This document shows, piece by piece, positions 18,140 through 25,356 of a stretch of 54,776 nt of DNA (the first letter of the stretch is position 1; every line of letters starts with the position of its first letter). The notes under the pieces are model-generated. The model was not told the origin of the DNA. It saw only the letters and a list, made by a program, of their open reading frames with translations, and did not search any database. This stretch comes from Planctomycetota bacterium (GTDB taxonomy: Bacteria > Planctomycetota > UBA1135 > GCA-002686595). The stretch spans positions 1 through 54,776 of the forward strand of contig JAJDEW010000033.1 in the NCBI GenBank assembly GCA_029259595.1, given 5' to 3'. The position numbers and the translations under genes were made by a program.

Positions 18140-18177
18140 CCCGCGGGCTTGTCCGCGGGCACGCGCGCGCCTATGTT
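18140..18177 (+). promoter_or_regulatory. candidate selD promoter with overlapping palindrome
   Basis: TTGTCC (18149-18154) and TATGTT (18172-18177) are spaced 17 bp apart, a good sigma-70-like match. The -35 box is embedded in an inverted repeat, CCCGCGG (18140-18146) and CCGCGGG (18153-18159), that could be an operator. The -10 box covers the ATG at 18173, so if this promoter is real the transcript would begin near 18184-18185, right at an in-frame GTG. Confidence 0.45.
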
Positions 18178-19249
18178 CGCGTACGTGAAACTCTTCGGAA
18201 CCAAACGACTGACCGATTACGCCGCCTGCGCCGGGTGAGCGGCCAAGCTGCCGCAAGGCGAGCTTGCGCAGGTGCTGCGCGGCGTGATCGACACGGCTGA
18301 CGAGCGCCTGCTCGTCGGTCCGGAAAGTCTCGACGACGCCGGCGTCGTCGTCCTCGGGGAAAACGAGGGCGTGCCGCCGGGCGGACGCGTTGCGCTCGTC
18401 CAGACCGTCGACTTCTTCCCGCCCGTCGTCGACGATCCCTTCCTCTACGGCGCGATCGCGGCGGCGAACGCCCTGTCGGACGTCTATGCCATGGGGGGAC
18501 GACCGCTCACGGCACTGACCCTGGCCGGATTCCCGAAGGGCTTTCCGGGCGAATGGATGGCCGAGATTCTGAAGGGCGGTTTCGAGAAGGTGCGCGAGTC
18601 GGGCGCGCTCGTCGCCGGTGGACACACGGTGGAATCGGACGTGCAGTTCGGCTACTCCGTCACCGGCTGGATCGACCCGGCCCGCGTCCGAACGAACGCG
18701 GGCGCGAAGGCGGGTGATGTCGCCTACCTGACGAAGGCGCTCGGCATGGGCTGCATGACGACGGCTGCCAAGCTCGGCAAGATTTCGTGGGAGACGCTCC
18801 TGCCCGCGGCTCGCCAGATGGCCACGCTCAACGACCGCGCCGCGCGCGCGATGGATCGCGTCGACACCCACGCCTGCACGGACATCACGGGCTTCGGACT
18901 CGTCGGCCACGCTTACAACATCGCCAAGGCGAGCGGCCTGACCCTGCGGATCCGCGTGAACGACGCGCCGCTGTTTCCCGGCGCCCTCGAACTCGCCCAG
19001 CGCGGACTGTTCTCCGGCGGCGCCAAGCGCGGGCGCGCAGCGCTCGGCAGCGAGATCGAGATCGGTGCCGGCCTGCCCGAGCCCCTGGTGAATCTCGTCT
19101 TCGACGCCGAGACCTCGGGCGGGCTCCTGATCGTCGTGCCGCGCGCGGACGCCGAAGCGCTCGAAGCCGCCCTGCGCGCCGAGGATCTGCCGGTCTGGCC
19201 GGTGGGCGAGTTCCTGGCTCCCGGTTCGAAGCGACTCGAGCTGCGCTAG
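18173..19249 (+). CDS. selD: selenide, water dikinase (SelD) with in-frame UGA selenocysteine
   Basis: Makes selenophosphate from selenide and ATP, the Se donor for Sec-tRNA and selenouridine. The frame holds one TGA (18236-18238). Around it the protein reads RLTDYAACAG-U-AAKLPQGEL, which aligns without gaps to the catalytic loop of SelD (E. coli RLTQYSHGAGCGCK). The TGA falls exactly on catalytic Cys17, and the essential Lys three residues later is present. After it come VQTVDFFPPVVDDP, AANALSDVYAMGG, VAGGHTVESD and ACTDITGFGLVGH, the full family set. With Sec the product is 358 residues (U22) from ATG 18173. GTG 18185 would put Sec at residue 18 and fits the promoter better. Annotating only from the later ATG (about 18272) would lose the active site. 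Confidence 0.95.
18239..18266 (+). promoter_or_regulatory. SECIS-like hairpin after the selD UGA
   Basis: Immediately 3' of the UGA, CAAGCT (18244-18249) pairs perfectly with AGCTTG (18261-18266). GCC/GGC extend the stem past a single bulged G (18260), leaving apical loop GCAA (18253-18256). The loop begins with G, 17 nt from the first base of the UGA, within the range reported for bacterial SECIS elements. The hairpin is coding (KLPQGELA), as expected for bacterial SECIS. Folding was done by eye. Confidence 0.7.
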
Positions 19250-19397
19250 CCCGCTTCCATCACGAGCTCGCACGACCCTCCGGCCCAACCGGCCGGCCTC
19301 TCGCTGCCAGGCGGCACTTGGCGAGCACCGGCGTCCTCGATGACCCGTTGGCGGACTGACCCGCATCCAGACAGCGCGATGGGCCGCTGGCCGAAGC

Positions 19398-20120
19398 TCA
19401 GGTCGAGAGGCGTCGCTTGATGCGCTTGAGGGCCGAGCGACCGGCCAGGATCAGTCCGAGCACGAACAGACCGATCAAGAACGGACTGTGGGCCCAGGCT
19501 TCGGCGCGTTCGCCGACGAGCTGTGCCAGGAGCGCGAAGCCGACCGCCGTTCCGGCCGAGCCGATGGCGATGGCGCTGACGCCGGCGATCCGCGAGAGCC
19601 CGATCAGGCGCGCGGCGAAGCTGCCGGTCACGGCGCCGGTGGCGGCCAGCGGTAGCAGCACGAAAGCGACGACGCCGAAGTAGGCCATCCGCTCCAGACC
19701 CGGATAGCGCCCCAGGACGATCAACGCGCGCTCGCGCGCACGCCGCAGCCAGCGCCCGAACATCGGCGTACGCTCGAGATTGCGCAGGCCTCCCGCCAGG
19801 AGGAAGGCGATGGCGAGGTCGATCAACCACACCATCAAGGCCAGGCTCCAGATCGAGAGCGGCGTGTCGTCGTGCAGCCCGAGGAAGATCACGAACTTGC
19901 CCAGGACGAGCAGCGACGTGAGCGCCATCTGCCCGAGGTCGACGAGGCCGTCCGGTCCGAGCGTGAGCCACGTTTCGCTGACACAGACGACAAGGGCGGC
20001 GAGAACGGAGATCCCGCACCAGCGGAAGGCCAACTTCTCCGCGCGCGTCTCCTGGCGGTCCGTCACGGGCTTCTTCGCCGGCTCCGCCCGTTCCTCAGAC
20101 CGGCTCTGCATGCTCTGCAT
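19398..20120 (-). CDS. small multidrug-export-type membrane protein (PF06695-like)
   Basis: A 240-residue integral membrane protein with five or six hydrophobic segments (CGISVLAALVVCVSETW, MALTSLLVLGKFVIFLGL, MAYFGVVAFVLLPLAATGAV, SPFLIGLFVLGLILAG) and a basic C-terminus (KRIKRRLST). The central block, RYPGLERMAYFGVVAFVLLPLAATGAVTG, resembles the small multidrug export protein family, whose function is poorly known despite its name. Two ATGs (20120 and 20111, sequence MQSMQSRS) could start it. It converges with selD and is divergent from the phosphodiesterase gene by 63 bp. I see no selenium-specific feature. Confidence 0.7.
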   Translation of the reverse strand: MQSMQSRSEERAEPAKKPVTDRQETRAEKLAFRWCGISVLAALVVCVSETWLTLGPDGLVDLGQMALTSLLVLGKFVIFLGLHDDTPLSIWSLALMVWLIDLAIAFLLAGGLRNLERTPMFGRWLRRARERALIVLGRYPGLERMAYFGVVAFVLLPLAATGAVTGSFAARLIGLSRIAGVSAIAIGSAGTAVGFALLAQLVGERAEAWAHSPFLIGLFVLGLILAGRSALKRIKRRLST

Positions 20121-20183
20121 TCTTCCCACGGCCTGTTCCGTTTGGAAGGCTGGTGGCGAAGGGCCGTTGGAAACGGCCGTCCC

Positions 20184-21719
20184 ATGTTCAAAGCTCGAGA
20201 CGGTATCGGAGAGCGGGGGGAGCAGGTCGAAGGGCCACCCTGGATCCTCGGGCACCGCGGAACCCCGCGGGAAGCGCCCGAGAACACGCTCGTCTCGTTG
20301 CGCCGGGCACTCGATCTGGGCCTCGACGGGGTCGAATACGACCTGCACGGCTGCGCCAGCGGCGAGCCGGTCGTGATCCACGACGAAACGCTCGAGCGGA
20401 CGACCGACGGGCACGGAGCGGTCGCCCTCCTGACCCTGCCGGAGCTGGCCGGGATCGATGCGGGCGGCTGGTTTTCGAAGCGTTTTGCGGGCGAGCCGCT
20501 GCCGCTCTTGGAGGAGGCCCTCGAGCTCACCGAGTCGCCGCTGCGGACTTCGGTGTTGCACATGATCGAGCTGAAGGACCCCGCGCTCGTCAGCGAGGTC
20601 GTTCGCCAAGTGCGCCAGGTGCCGCGACCCCTGCCCGTGCGCATCGCCTCCTTCGACCGACAGGTTTGCCTGGAGGCGCGCGACCTCGGCCTGCCGAGCA
20701 TGCTCCTTACGGTCGACGCCGACGAAGACGATCGGCGCTTCGTTCGCGATGCGCGCCTCGCGGCCTACGGCACCGGTCCCGGTGGCTGGAGAACGCGCGC
20801 AGGCCGCGCGGAGTGGGAGTGCGAGCGTTGGTCGTGGTCGGTGGACACGCCGGACGAGCTCTTGGCCGCGTGCCGCTGGCCGCTCTTCGGCTTCAACACG
20901 AACCATCCCCTGCGGGCGCTCGCGGTGCGCGCGCTCGTGCAGATGACTCCGGACGACGACGGGCCCTATCCGGTGCGCGTCGATCCGCTCGAGGTACCGC
21001 TCGTCGATCCGACCCAGCCGCGCCCGGCCGAGGACGACGGCCGCACGGGCGCCCTGCACGGCGGTTGGTCCGGTTCCTGGAAGCCGAGGATCCGGCTGCG
21101 CAACCCGTTCGGCTTCCGGGTCGAACTCGCGCTCGCGCTGGCCCCCGGGGGTGGCGCCTTCGAGGTCGAGGGCCTGCCGGTCGAGCTCGAGCTCGCACCG
21201 AACGAGGAGACGGAACTCGGCTTCTCGTTGCGCGGTGGATCGTGGTCGCCGGGCGAGGATCCCTTACTCTACGCGCGCTTCGTCTGGCGCAGCGGACCGG
21301 GGCGTCCGCACGAGAGCCTGATCCTGGAGGCGCCCGTGGTGCGCGTCCGTACCCTGCGCCTCGGCCGGGACACCGTGCGCCTGCCGCTGCTCGCCGAGCG
21401 TCCGGGCGACCCCGAGGCCTCGATGACCCTGCGTCGACGCGGACGGGACCTGTTGTCCGTGGTCGAGAACGCGGCCGGGGCGGTGGACGTGCGGGCGCTC
21501 TTGCGGCTCGGGGTGCACGTGCAGCGCGGAGCGCGCGGCGTGCGGATGCCCCTGCCGGAATGGGCGCGCCCGGGCGAGCTCCTGCCGTTCTCGGTCGGCT
21601 TCGAAGGTCGGGCGGACGAGCACGGGGAACGCGCCGTTTTGCGGCGCTGGGCCGGCGGCCTGCCCGGCGACGTCAAGAGCGGTGAGCCCGGACGGCTGAT
21701 CCTCGACGACGAAGCTTGA
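20184..21719 (+). CDS. glycerophosphodiester phosphodiesterase domain protein with C-terminal extension
   Basis: A 511-residue cytoplasmic protein. The GDPD domain (about 20-260) has WILGHRGTPREAPENTLVSL, GVEYDLHGCASGEPVVIHDE with the catalytic His-Asp pair, LHMIELKDP, and FGFNTNHPL in the last barrel strand. It should cleave glycerophosphodiesters to glycerol-3-phosphate and an alcohol. Residues about 290-511 are an extra beta-rich region (WKPRIRLRNPFGFRVELALAL, then VELELAPNEETELGFSLRGG) resembling a C2- or immunoglobulin-like sandwich; I do not recognise it. The start is the ATG before the GDPD motif. Its stop lies 40 bp before selC, so the two may share a transcript. Confidence 0.85.
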   Translation: MFKARDGIGERGEQVEGPPWILGHRGTPREAPENTLVSLRRALDLGLDGVEYDLHGCASGEPVVIHDETLERTTDGHGAVALLTLPELAGIDAGGWFSKRFAGEPLPLLEEALELTESPLRTSVLHMIELKDPALVSEVVRQVRQVPRPLPVRIASFDRQVCLEARDLGLPSMLLTVDADEDDRRFVRDARLAAYGTGPGGWRTRAGRAEWECERWSWSVDTPDELLAACRWPLFGFNTNHPLRALAVRALVQMTPDDDGPYPVRVDPLEVPLVDPTQPRPAEDDGRTGALHGGWSGSWKPRIRLRNPFGFRVELALALAPGGGAFEVEGLPVELELAPNEETELGFSLRGGSWSPGEDPLLYARFVWRSGPGRPHESLILEAPVVRVRTLRLGRDTVRLPLLAERPGDPEASMTLRRRGRDLLSVVENAAGAVDVRALLRLGVHVQRGARGVRMPLPEWARPGELLPFSVGFEGRADEHGERAVLRRWAGGLPGDVKSGEPGRLILDDEA

Positions 21720-21759
21720 GGGCCAGGGTCCGAGCGGTCATCATGCCCGCGCCACGAAC

Positions 21760-21857
21760 GGGAGTGGATCGGTGCTGGTGTGCCGCCCGGTCTTCAAAGC
21801 CGGTTGGGCTTCGTGAACAGCGGGGCCGGTGGGTTCGATTCCCATGCACTCCCGCCA
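21760..21857 (+). tRNA. selC: selenocysteine tRNA (anticodon TCA)
   Basis: A 98-nt gene with the hallmarks of bacterial tRNA-Sec. A long 6-bp D stem, CGGTGC/GTGCCG, has a 4-nt loop TGGT. The anticodon stem CCGGT/GCCGG has loop CTTCAAA, giving anticodon TCA at 21794-21796. A large variable arm (about 21804-21828) can form a 7-bp stem. The T arm is GTGGG-TTCGATT-CCCAT. The acceptor GGGAGTG/CACTCCC has 7 clean pairs; the eighth position (21767/21846) is G opposite G. The discriminator is G and CCA is encoded. A weak promoter (TTGAGG at 21716, CATCAT at 21739) overlaps the end of the GDPD gene. Found 2.5 kb after selD, it confirms Sec decoding. Confidence 0.95.
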
Positions 21858-21870
21858 GCTCACGCGACCG

Positions 21871-22926
21871 GTGTCGTCCGGTCCGCTTTCTTCCGCACGC
21901 GAACGCCCGTTGCCGATCGATCCCAAGGACCTCACGATCCGCGAGTACCGACCCGGGGACGAGGTCGCGATCCTCGCGACGTTCAATCGGGTCTTCCAGG
22001 AGATCGATCCCGGCTTCGAGCCGCGCAGCCTGGCGGAGTGGCGCTGGCAGTACCTCGCCAATCCCTCGGGCTGGCGCATCTGGCTCGCGGTCGATCCGGA
22101 AGGAGGCGTGGCTTCGCAGTATGCGGGCGTCGGGCAGCGGATGCGGCTGGCCGGTGGCGAAGGCTCGTTCTGCCAGGCGGTCGACTCGATGACCGACCCG
22201 GCCTACCGGCGCGGCCTGAAGCGCCCCGGCTTCTTCGTCCTGACGGCCTATCCGTTCGCGAAGAAGCACGGCGGACCGCCGCCCGATCACGACACGATCG
22301 TCTGGGGTCTGCCCGTGCCCAGCGCCTGGCGCATTGGCAAGACCTACCTCTCCTACGAACTCGTGCGAACGCAGCTCGAGCTGGCCGCCCCGTTGGAAGC
22401 GCTCGAACTGGCGGGTTCCCACGGCTGCGAAGTCGATGAGCTCTCGAGCTGGCCGGAGGAGGTGGGAGCCTTCACGGCGCAGGCGCTCGAACCCTTCGGA
22501 GCCAGCGCGGTTCGCGATGCGGCGCAGCTCGACTGGCGCTTCGTCAAAAACCCCCGCCACGACTACGTGCTCGCGCGCGCGCGGCGTGGCAGCCGCTGGT
22601 GCGGGTTGTGCGTGTACCGCAAGGGGGCCTTCGACGGCAAGGAGGATCGCGGGCTGCTCTGTGACTGGGTCGTGAGCCCCGGAGACGACGGCGCGCGCCA
22701 CGCGTTGTTGGCCTGGGCGCGCGAGCGAGCCGCACGCGACGGAGCGGGCGAGCTCACGCTCGTGCTGCCCGACAGGGCGCCCGACTGGCTCGCGCTCCAG
22801 GCCGCCGGCTTCCGCGCGGCGCCGACGCGCTACTTCTTGACCGGCCGCACCTTCGACCGTCGCTACGACATGCGTTGGTTGCGCGCCAACTGGTACTACA
22901 CGCTCGGGGACACGGACCTCGTCTGA
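21871..22926 (+). CDS. GNAT-type N-acetyltransferase-like protein
   Basis: A 351-residue protein. The N-terminal part starts LTIREYRPGDEVAILATFNRVF, a typical GNAT first strand and helix. A second GNAT-like half lies towards the C-terminus (WCGLCVYRKGAFDGKEDRGLLCDWVV, then HALLAWARERAARDGAGELTLVLPD), ending YDMRWLRANWYYTLGDTDLV. That tail resembles acetyltransferases found in exopolysaccharide-related loci, from memory. The frame is open into selC, so a GTG at 21871, just after the tRNA, was chosen; a TTG at 21910 is possible. It overlaps the next, paralogous gene by one base (TGATG). Acceptor substrate unknown. Confidence 0.75.
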   Translation: MSSGPLSSARERPLPIDPKDLTIREYRPGDEVAILATFNRVFQEIDPGFEPRSLAEWRWQYLANPSGWRIWLAVDPEGGVASQYAGVGQRMRLAGGEGSFCQAVDSMTDPAYRRGLKRPGFFVLTAYPFAKKHGGPPPDHDTIVWGLPVPSAWRIGKTYLSYELVRTQLELAAPLEALELAGSHGCEVDELSSWPEEVGAFTAQALEPFGASAVRDAAQLDWRFVKNPRHDYVLARARRGSRWCGLCVYRKGAFDGKEDRGLLCDWVVSPGDDGARHALLAWARERAARDGAGELTLVLPDRAPDWLALQAAGFRAAPTRYFLTGRTFDRRYDMRWLRANWYYTLGDTDLV

Positions 22927-23861
22927 TGGACGGCGCAGCACGACCCCTCCAGGACGTTCCGCCGGAGCGGCTCTTCGCCCTGTGTGCCCACACCGGCGGA
23001 CCCGCTCCGATCGAGCTCGGCTGGGAGCTCGCGAACCCCTGCGGCGTGCGCGGGGCGGTCGCCTTCGACGCGCACGGCGAGCCTGAAGCGCTGCTCCTGG
23101 CGCGCCCCTTGCGCGTCTGGAGCGGCGGAGCCGAGGGTTGCTTCGTGCACGTCGTCGGCTTCCACGATGCCGGAGCGCGTCCGGGGGGCCTCGGCCGACG
23201 CAGCACGTTCCAGCGCCTCGGTGCGGCGCTCGTCGCCTTCCGTTCCGAGGAGGACCTGGTCTACACGGGCCTGCCCGACGAGGGCGCCTGGCGCAGCGCC
23301 AAGGCCGCGCTCGAAGCCGAGGTCGTCGCCACGCAGGTCGTGCTGCGGCGCGCCGTGGCGCCCGCGAGTGCGAGGCCCGCGACCGAACGGCTCGAGACCT
23401 TCGATCACCAGGCGCGTTGGCTGTGGGAGCGCTGCTGTGGTCCCTGGCCGGTGAGCGTGTTGCGCGACGATCGCTACCTGAACTGGATCACCTTCGCACG
23501 CCCCGGACGAGGCGTCGAGGTCCACGGCGTGCGCGACGGCGACGGCATCCTGCGCGCGTACGCCGTCGTGCGCCCCGCGGGGGACGAGCTGGACATCGTG
23601 GATTGGCTCTGTCCGCCCGACGAGCCCGCGGTGGGGGAGGCGCTCATCGCGGGGCTCGAGGCCCGCGCGCGCGCGCTCGGCGCCGGCCTCCTCACGGCCG
23701 TCCTGCCGCCCTGGTCGCCCTGGTTCGCGAGCTTCCAGCGCGCGGGCTTCCGCGTACATCCGAGCGACGCCTTCCTCGCGGTCCGCTCGTTGTCGCGCCG
23801 ACACGACTCGCTCTGGCTGCGCGATCACTTCTGGGTCCAGCCCCTCGATCTCGACGCGTAG
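22926..23861 (+). CDS. second GNAT-like protein, paralog of the preceding gene
   Basis: A 311-residue protein whose ATG overlaps the stop of the upstream GNAT gene. It shares the layout and C-terminal signature of its neighbour (RAGFRVHPSDAFLAVRSLSR, then HDSLWLRDHFWVQPLDLD against YDMRWLRANWYYTLGDTDLV). It also has a pair of domains: an N-terminal part with LLLARPLRVWSGG and a C-terminal GNAT-like part with EALIAGLEARARALGAGLLTAVLP. The acetyl-CoA loop (Q/RxxGxG/A) is weak in both genes, so activity is uncertain. Probably an ancient tandem duplication translated as a coupled pair. Confidence 0.65.
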   Translation: MDGAARPLQDVPPERLFALCAHTGGPAPIELGWELANPCGVRGAVAFDAHGEPEALLLARPLRVWSGGAEGCFVHVVGFHDAGARPGGLGRRSTFQRLGAALVAFRSEEDLVYTGLPDEGAWRSAKAALEAEVVATQVVLRRAVAPASARPATERLETFDHQARWLWERCCGPWPVSVLRDDRYLNWITFARPGRGVEVHGVRDGDGILRAYAVVRPAGDELDIVDWLCPPDEPAVGEALIAGLEARARALGAGLLTAVLPPWSPWFASFQRAGFRVHPSDAFLAVRSLSRRHDSLWLRDHFWVQPLDLDA

Positions 23862-23875
23862 CCCACGGCACGAAC

Positions 23876-24355
23876 ATGGCGAAACGACAGTACTGGTTGA
23901 TGAAGTCCGAGCCCGACGTCTTCTCGTTCGACGACCTCTGGAAGGCGAAGAAGCGAACGACGCTCTGGGACGGCGTCCGCAACTACCAGGTCCGCAACTT
24001 CATGCGCGACGTCATGCAGGTCGGCGACGGGGTGCTCTACTACCACTCGAACGCGAAGCCTGCCGGCATCGCCGGTGTGGCCGAGATCGCGAGCGCGTCC
24101 TACCCCGACCCGACCCAGTTCGATCCGGCCGATGCCCACTACGACCCGCGCTCCGAGCCCGACGAGCCGCGCTGGCTCGCGGTGGACGTGCGCGCCGTGG
24201 AGAAGCTCGCACGCTTCGTGACGTTGGACGAGCTCAAGGAGCACGGCGGGCCGCTCGCGGACATGGGGGTCATCCGGCGCGGGAACCGGCTCTCCGTCCA
24301 GCCCGTGACGGCGGCCGAGTGGCGCGCCGTACGGCGCCTGGGAGGCCTGAAATGA
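23876..24355 (+). CDS. EVE-domain protein
   Basis: A 159-residue cytoplasmic protein matching the EVE (PUA-like) domain over its whole length: YWLMKSEPDVFSFDDLW, WDGVRNYQVRNFMRDVMQVGD, GVLYYHSNAKPAGIAGVAEI, and the DPRSEPDEPRWLAVDVR and MGVIRRGNRLSVQPV blocks. EVE proteins form a pocket that binds modified bases in DNA or RNA; the human relative is THYN1. In bacteria they appear both as housekeeping genes and in restriction contexts; no restriction gene is nearby here. It starts 14 bp after the GNAT pair and may belong to the same transcript. Confidence 0.93.
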   Translation: MAKRQYWLMKSEPDVFSFDDLWKAKKRTTLWDGVRNYQVRNFMRDVMQVGDGVLYYHSNAKPAGIAGVAEIASASYPDPTQFDPADAHYDPRSEPDEPRWLAVDVRAVEKLARFVTLDELKEHGGPLADMGVIRRGNRLSVQPVTAAEWRAVRRLGGLK

Positions 24356-24540
24356 GGTTTCGGGCGCGTCGGACGGGTGCGCCTCCCGCGCGCCCCTCCG
24401 GATCAGGCCGGATTTCTCAAGTTCTTTCCTGACAGGGAGTTAGGGGCTCAGGAGCGATCCGGACCAGGCCCCGAGGGGCCCTGGGGGCCCGAATCCGCCC
24501 GGTCCCAGCGCTTGATCGCCACCCCGGAATGTGGTTTCCA

Positions 24541-24569
24541 AGGGGTCCTCGGGCGGTCCGGGGACCCCT
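24541..24569. other. GC-rich hairpin in the leader of the H1-like gene
   Basis: AGGGGTCC (24541-24548) pairs with GGACCCCT (24562-24569) as an 8-bp stem with a 13-nt loop, 58 bp before the start codon. The whole 24356-24627 gap (272 bp) contains no gene but many GGACC/GGTCC and GGGCCC segments, for example GGCCCCGAGGGGCC near 24473. It may be a structured 5' leader or the terminator region of the EVE gene. Confidence 0.4.
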
Positions 24570-24627
24570 CCTCGGCCGTCCTGAAACGAGAATCGGACCC
24601 CAGAGGCTTGCCAGCGAAGGCACATCG

Positions 24628-24810
24628 ATGACGCAGAACTACGAGAACTTGGTCAACACGATCCAAGAGGTGCGCGAGGACGTGGACAAGGCCGTCAAGG
24701 GCAACAAGGCCGCGACGTCGCGTGTTCGCAAGGTCATGCAGGAGGTCAAGGCGCTCGCCCAGGACATCCGCAAGGAGATGCTCGAACTGCGTGACGCGAG
24801 CGGCGAGTAG
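24628..24810 (+). CDS. short histone-H1-like (Hc1-type) protein
   Basis: A 60-residue, highly charged helical protein. The block NLVNTIQEVREDVDKAVKGN followed by KAATSRVRKVMQEVKALAQD and IRKEMLELR lines up with the N-terminal conserved part of chlamydial Hc1 and related histone H1-like proteins (NKAA..RVR pattern). It lacks the long Lys/Ala-rich DNA-binding tail, so this is the helical domain alone. A role in nucleoid binding is inferred from the family. It is followed about 110 bp later by a clear intrinsic terminator, and preceded by a long GC-rich leader, so it is probably a monocistronic unit. Confidence 0.75.
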   Translation: MTQNYENLVNTIQEVREDVDKAVKGNKAATSRVRKVMQEVKALAQDIRKEMLELRDASGE

Positions 24811-24921
24811 GCCCCGCGCCACGTCCCGCGAGTCCCCAAGAAGACCCTTCGAGGGGGTGCGGAGGGCGCAGTGGAGAGCCAGCGGCTTCCCGATCGCGCC
24901 CCGCTCCCTCGGAACCCGTCC

Positions 24922-24961
24922 AGGACCGGCCGGGCCATCCAGGCCCCGTCCGGTCCTTTTT
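24922..24961 (+). terminator. intrinsic terminator downstream of the H1-like gene
   Basis: AGGACCGG (24922-24929) pairs with CCGGTCCT (24950-24957). Extra pairing of CGGG with CCCG inside extends the stem, and TTTT follows (24958-24961). This is the clearest rho-independent terminator in the window. It ends nine bases before the stop codon of the convergent DUF952 gene. Confidence 0.8.
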
Positions 24962-24969
24962 CGTGGCGC

Positions 24970-25356
24970 TCAAGGGTGGGGGTCGAACAGCTCCGTGGGC
25001 AGGACGAAGCGTCCCGCACGACGACGCAGCTCCCAGATCCGGGTCACCTCCGTGCGCACCAGCGGACGGTAGAGGTGGGGAAAGAGCGCTCCGCCCCGCG
25101 CCGGCTCGAGCACCAGGTCGTCGCGCCCGGGCTCTGCGCTCGGCTCCAGCACCACCTCGAGCACGACGAGCTCGTCGGCGTCCGCGAAGTGGGCCGCCAG
25201 CGTGCCCTCGAGCTGGTCCGCGAAGGACAGGTGGCAAAAGCCCTCCAGAGCCAGGCTGGCCGGACGGAGCTCGTCTGCCTCGAGCGCTCGCCTCGCCACC
25301 TCGAGCGGGCCCGCCAGAAGGTGGAACAGCCGCGGCGGTCGTTCCGCCGTCGTCAC
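24970..25356 (-). CDS. DUF952-family protein
   Basis: A 128-residue protein of the DUF952 family: PPRLFHLLAG at the N-terminus, ASLALEGFCHLSFADQLEGT (usual form LAxEGFIHCS), VLEPARGGALFPHLYRPL and VTRIWELRR. The biochemical role is unknown; the fold resembles ADP-ribosyltransferase-like proteins (family knowledge, held loosely). It starts with a GTG overlapping the mqnD stop (GTGA), so it is the last gene of the mqnB-mqnD unit and translationally coupled to it. Whether it takes part in menaquinone synthesis is not known. Confidence 0.8.
   Translation of the reverse strand: MTTAERPPRLFHLLAGPLEVARRALEADELRPASLALEGFCHLSFADQLEGTLAAHFADADELVVLEVVLEPSAEPGRDDLVLEPARGGALFPHLYRPLVRTEVTRIWELRRRAGRFVLPTELFDPHP

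Noticed and set aside
18173..19249. selD as a frameshifted or nonsense pseudogene
   Set aside because: The frame is intact on both sides of a single TGA, the TGA falls exactly on the catalytic residue, a SECIS-like stem follows and selC is nearby.
18272..19249. selD starting at the first ATG after the TGA
   Set aside because: This would delete the active-site loop including the essential Lys, although the upstream codons match the family.
21829..21870. Start of the GNAT gene inside the tRNA-Sec sequence
   Set aside because: The first codons overlap the T arm and acceptor of selC; a start after the CCA end is more likely.
24541..24569. Intrinsic terminator of the EVE-domain gene
   Set aside because: The stem is strong but no T run follows and it lies only 58 bp before the next start codon; kept as a leader hairpin.
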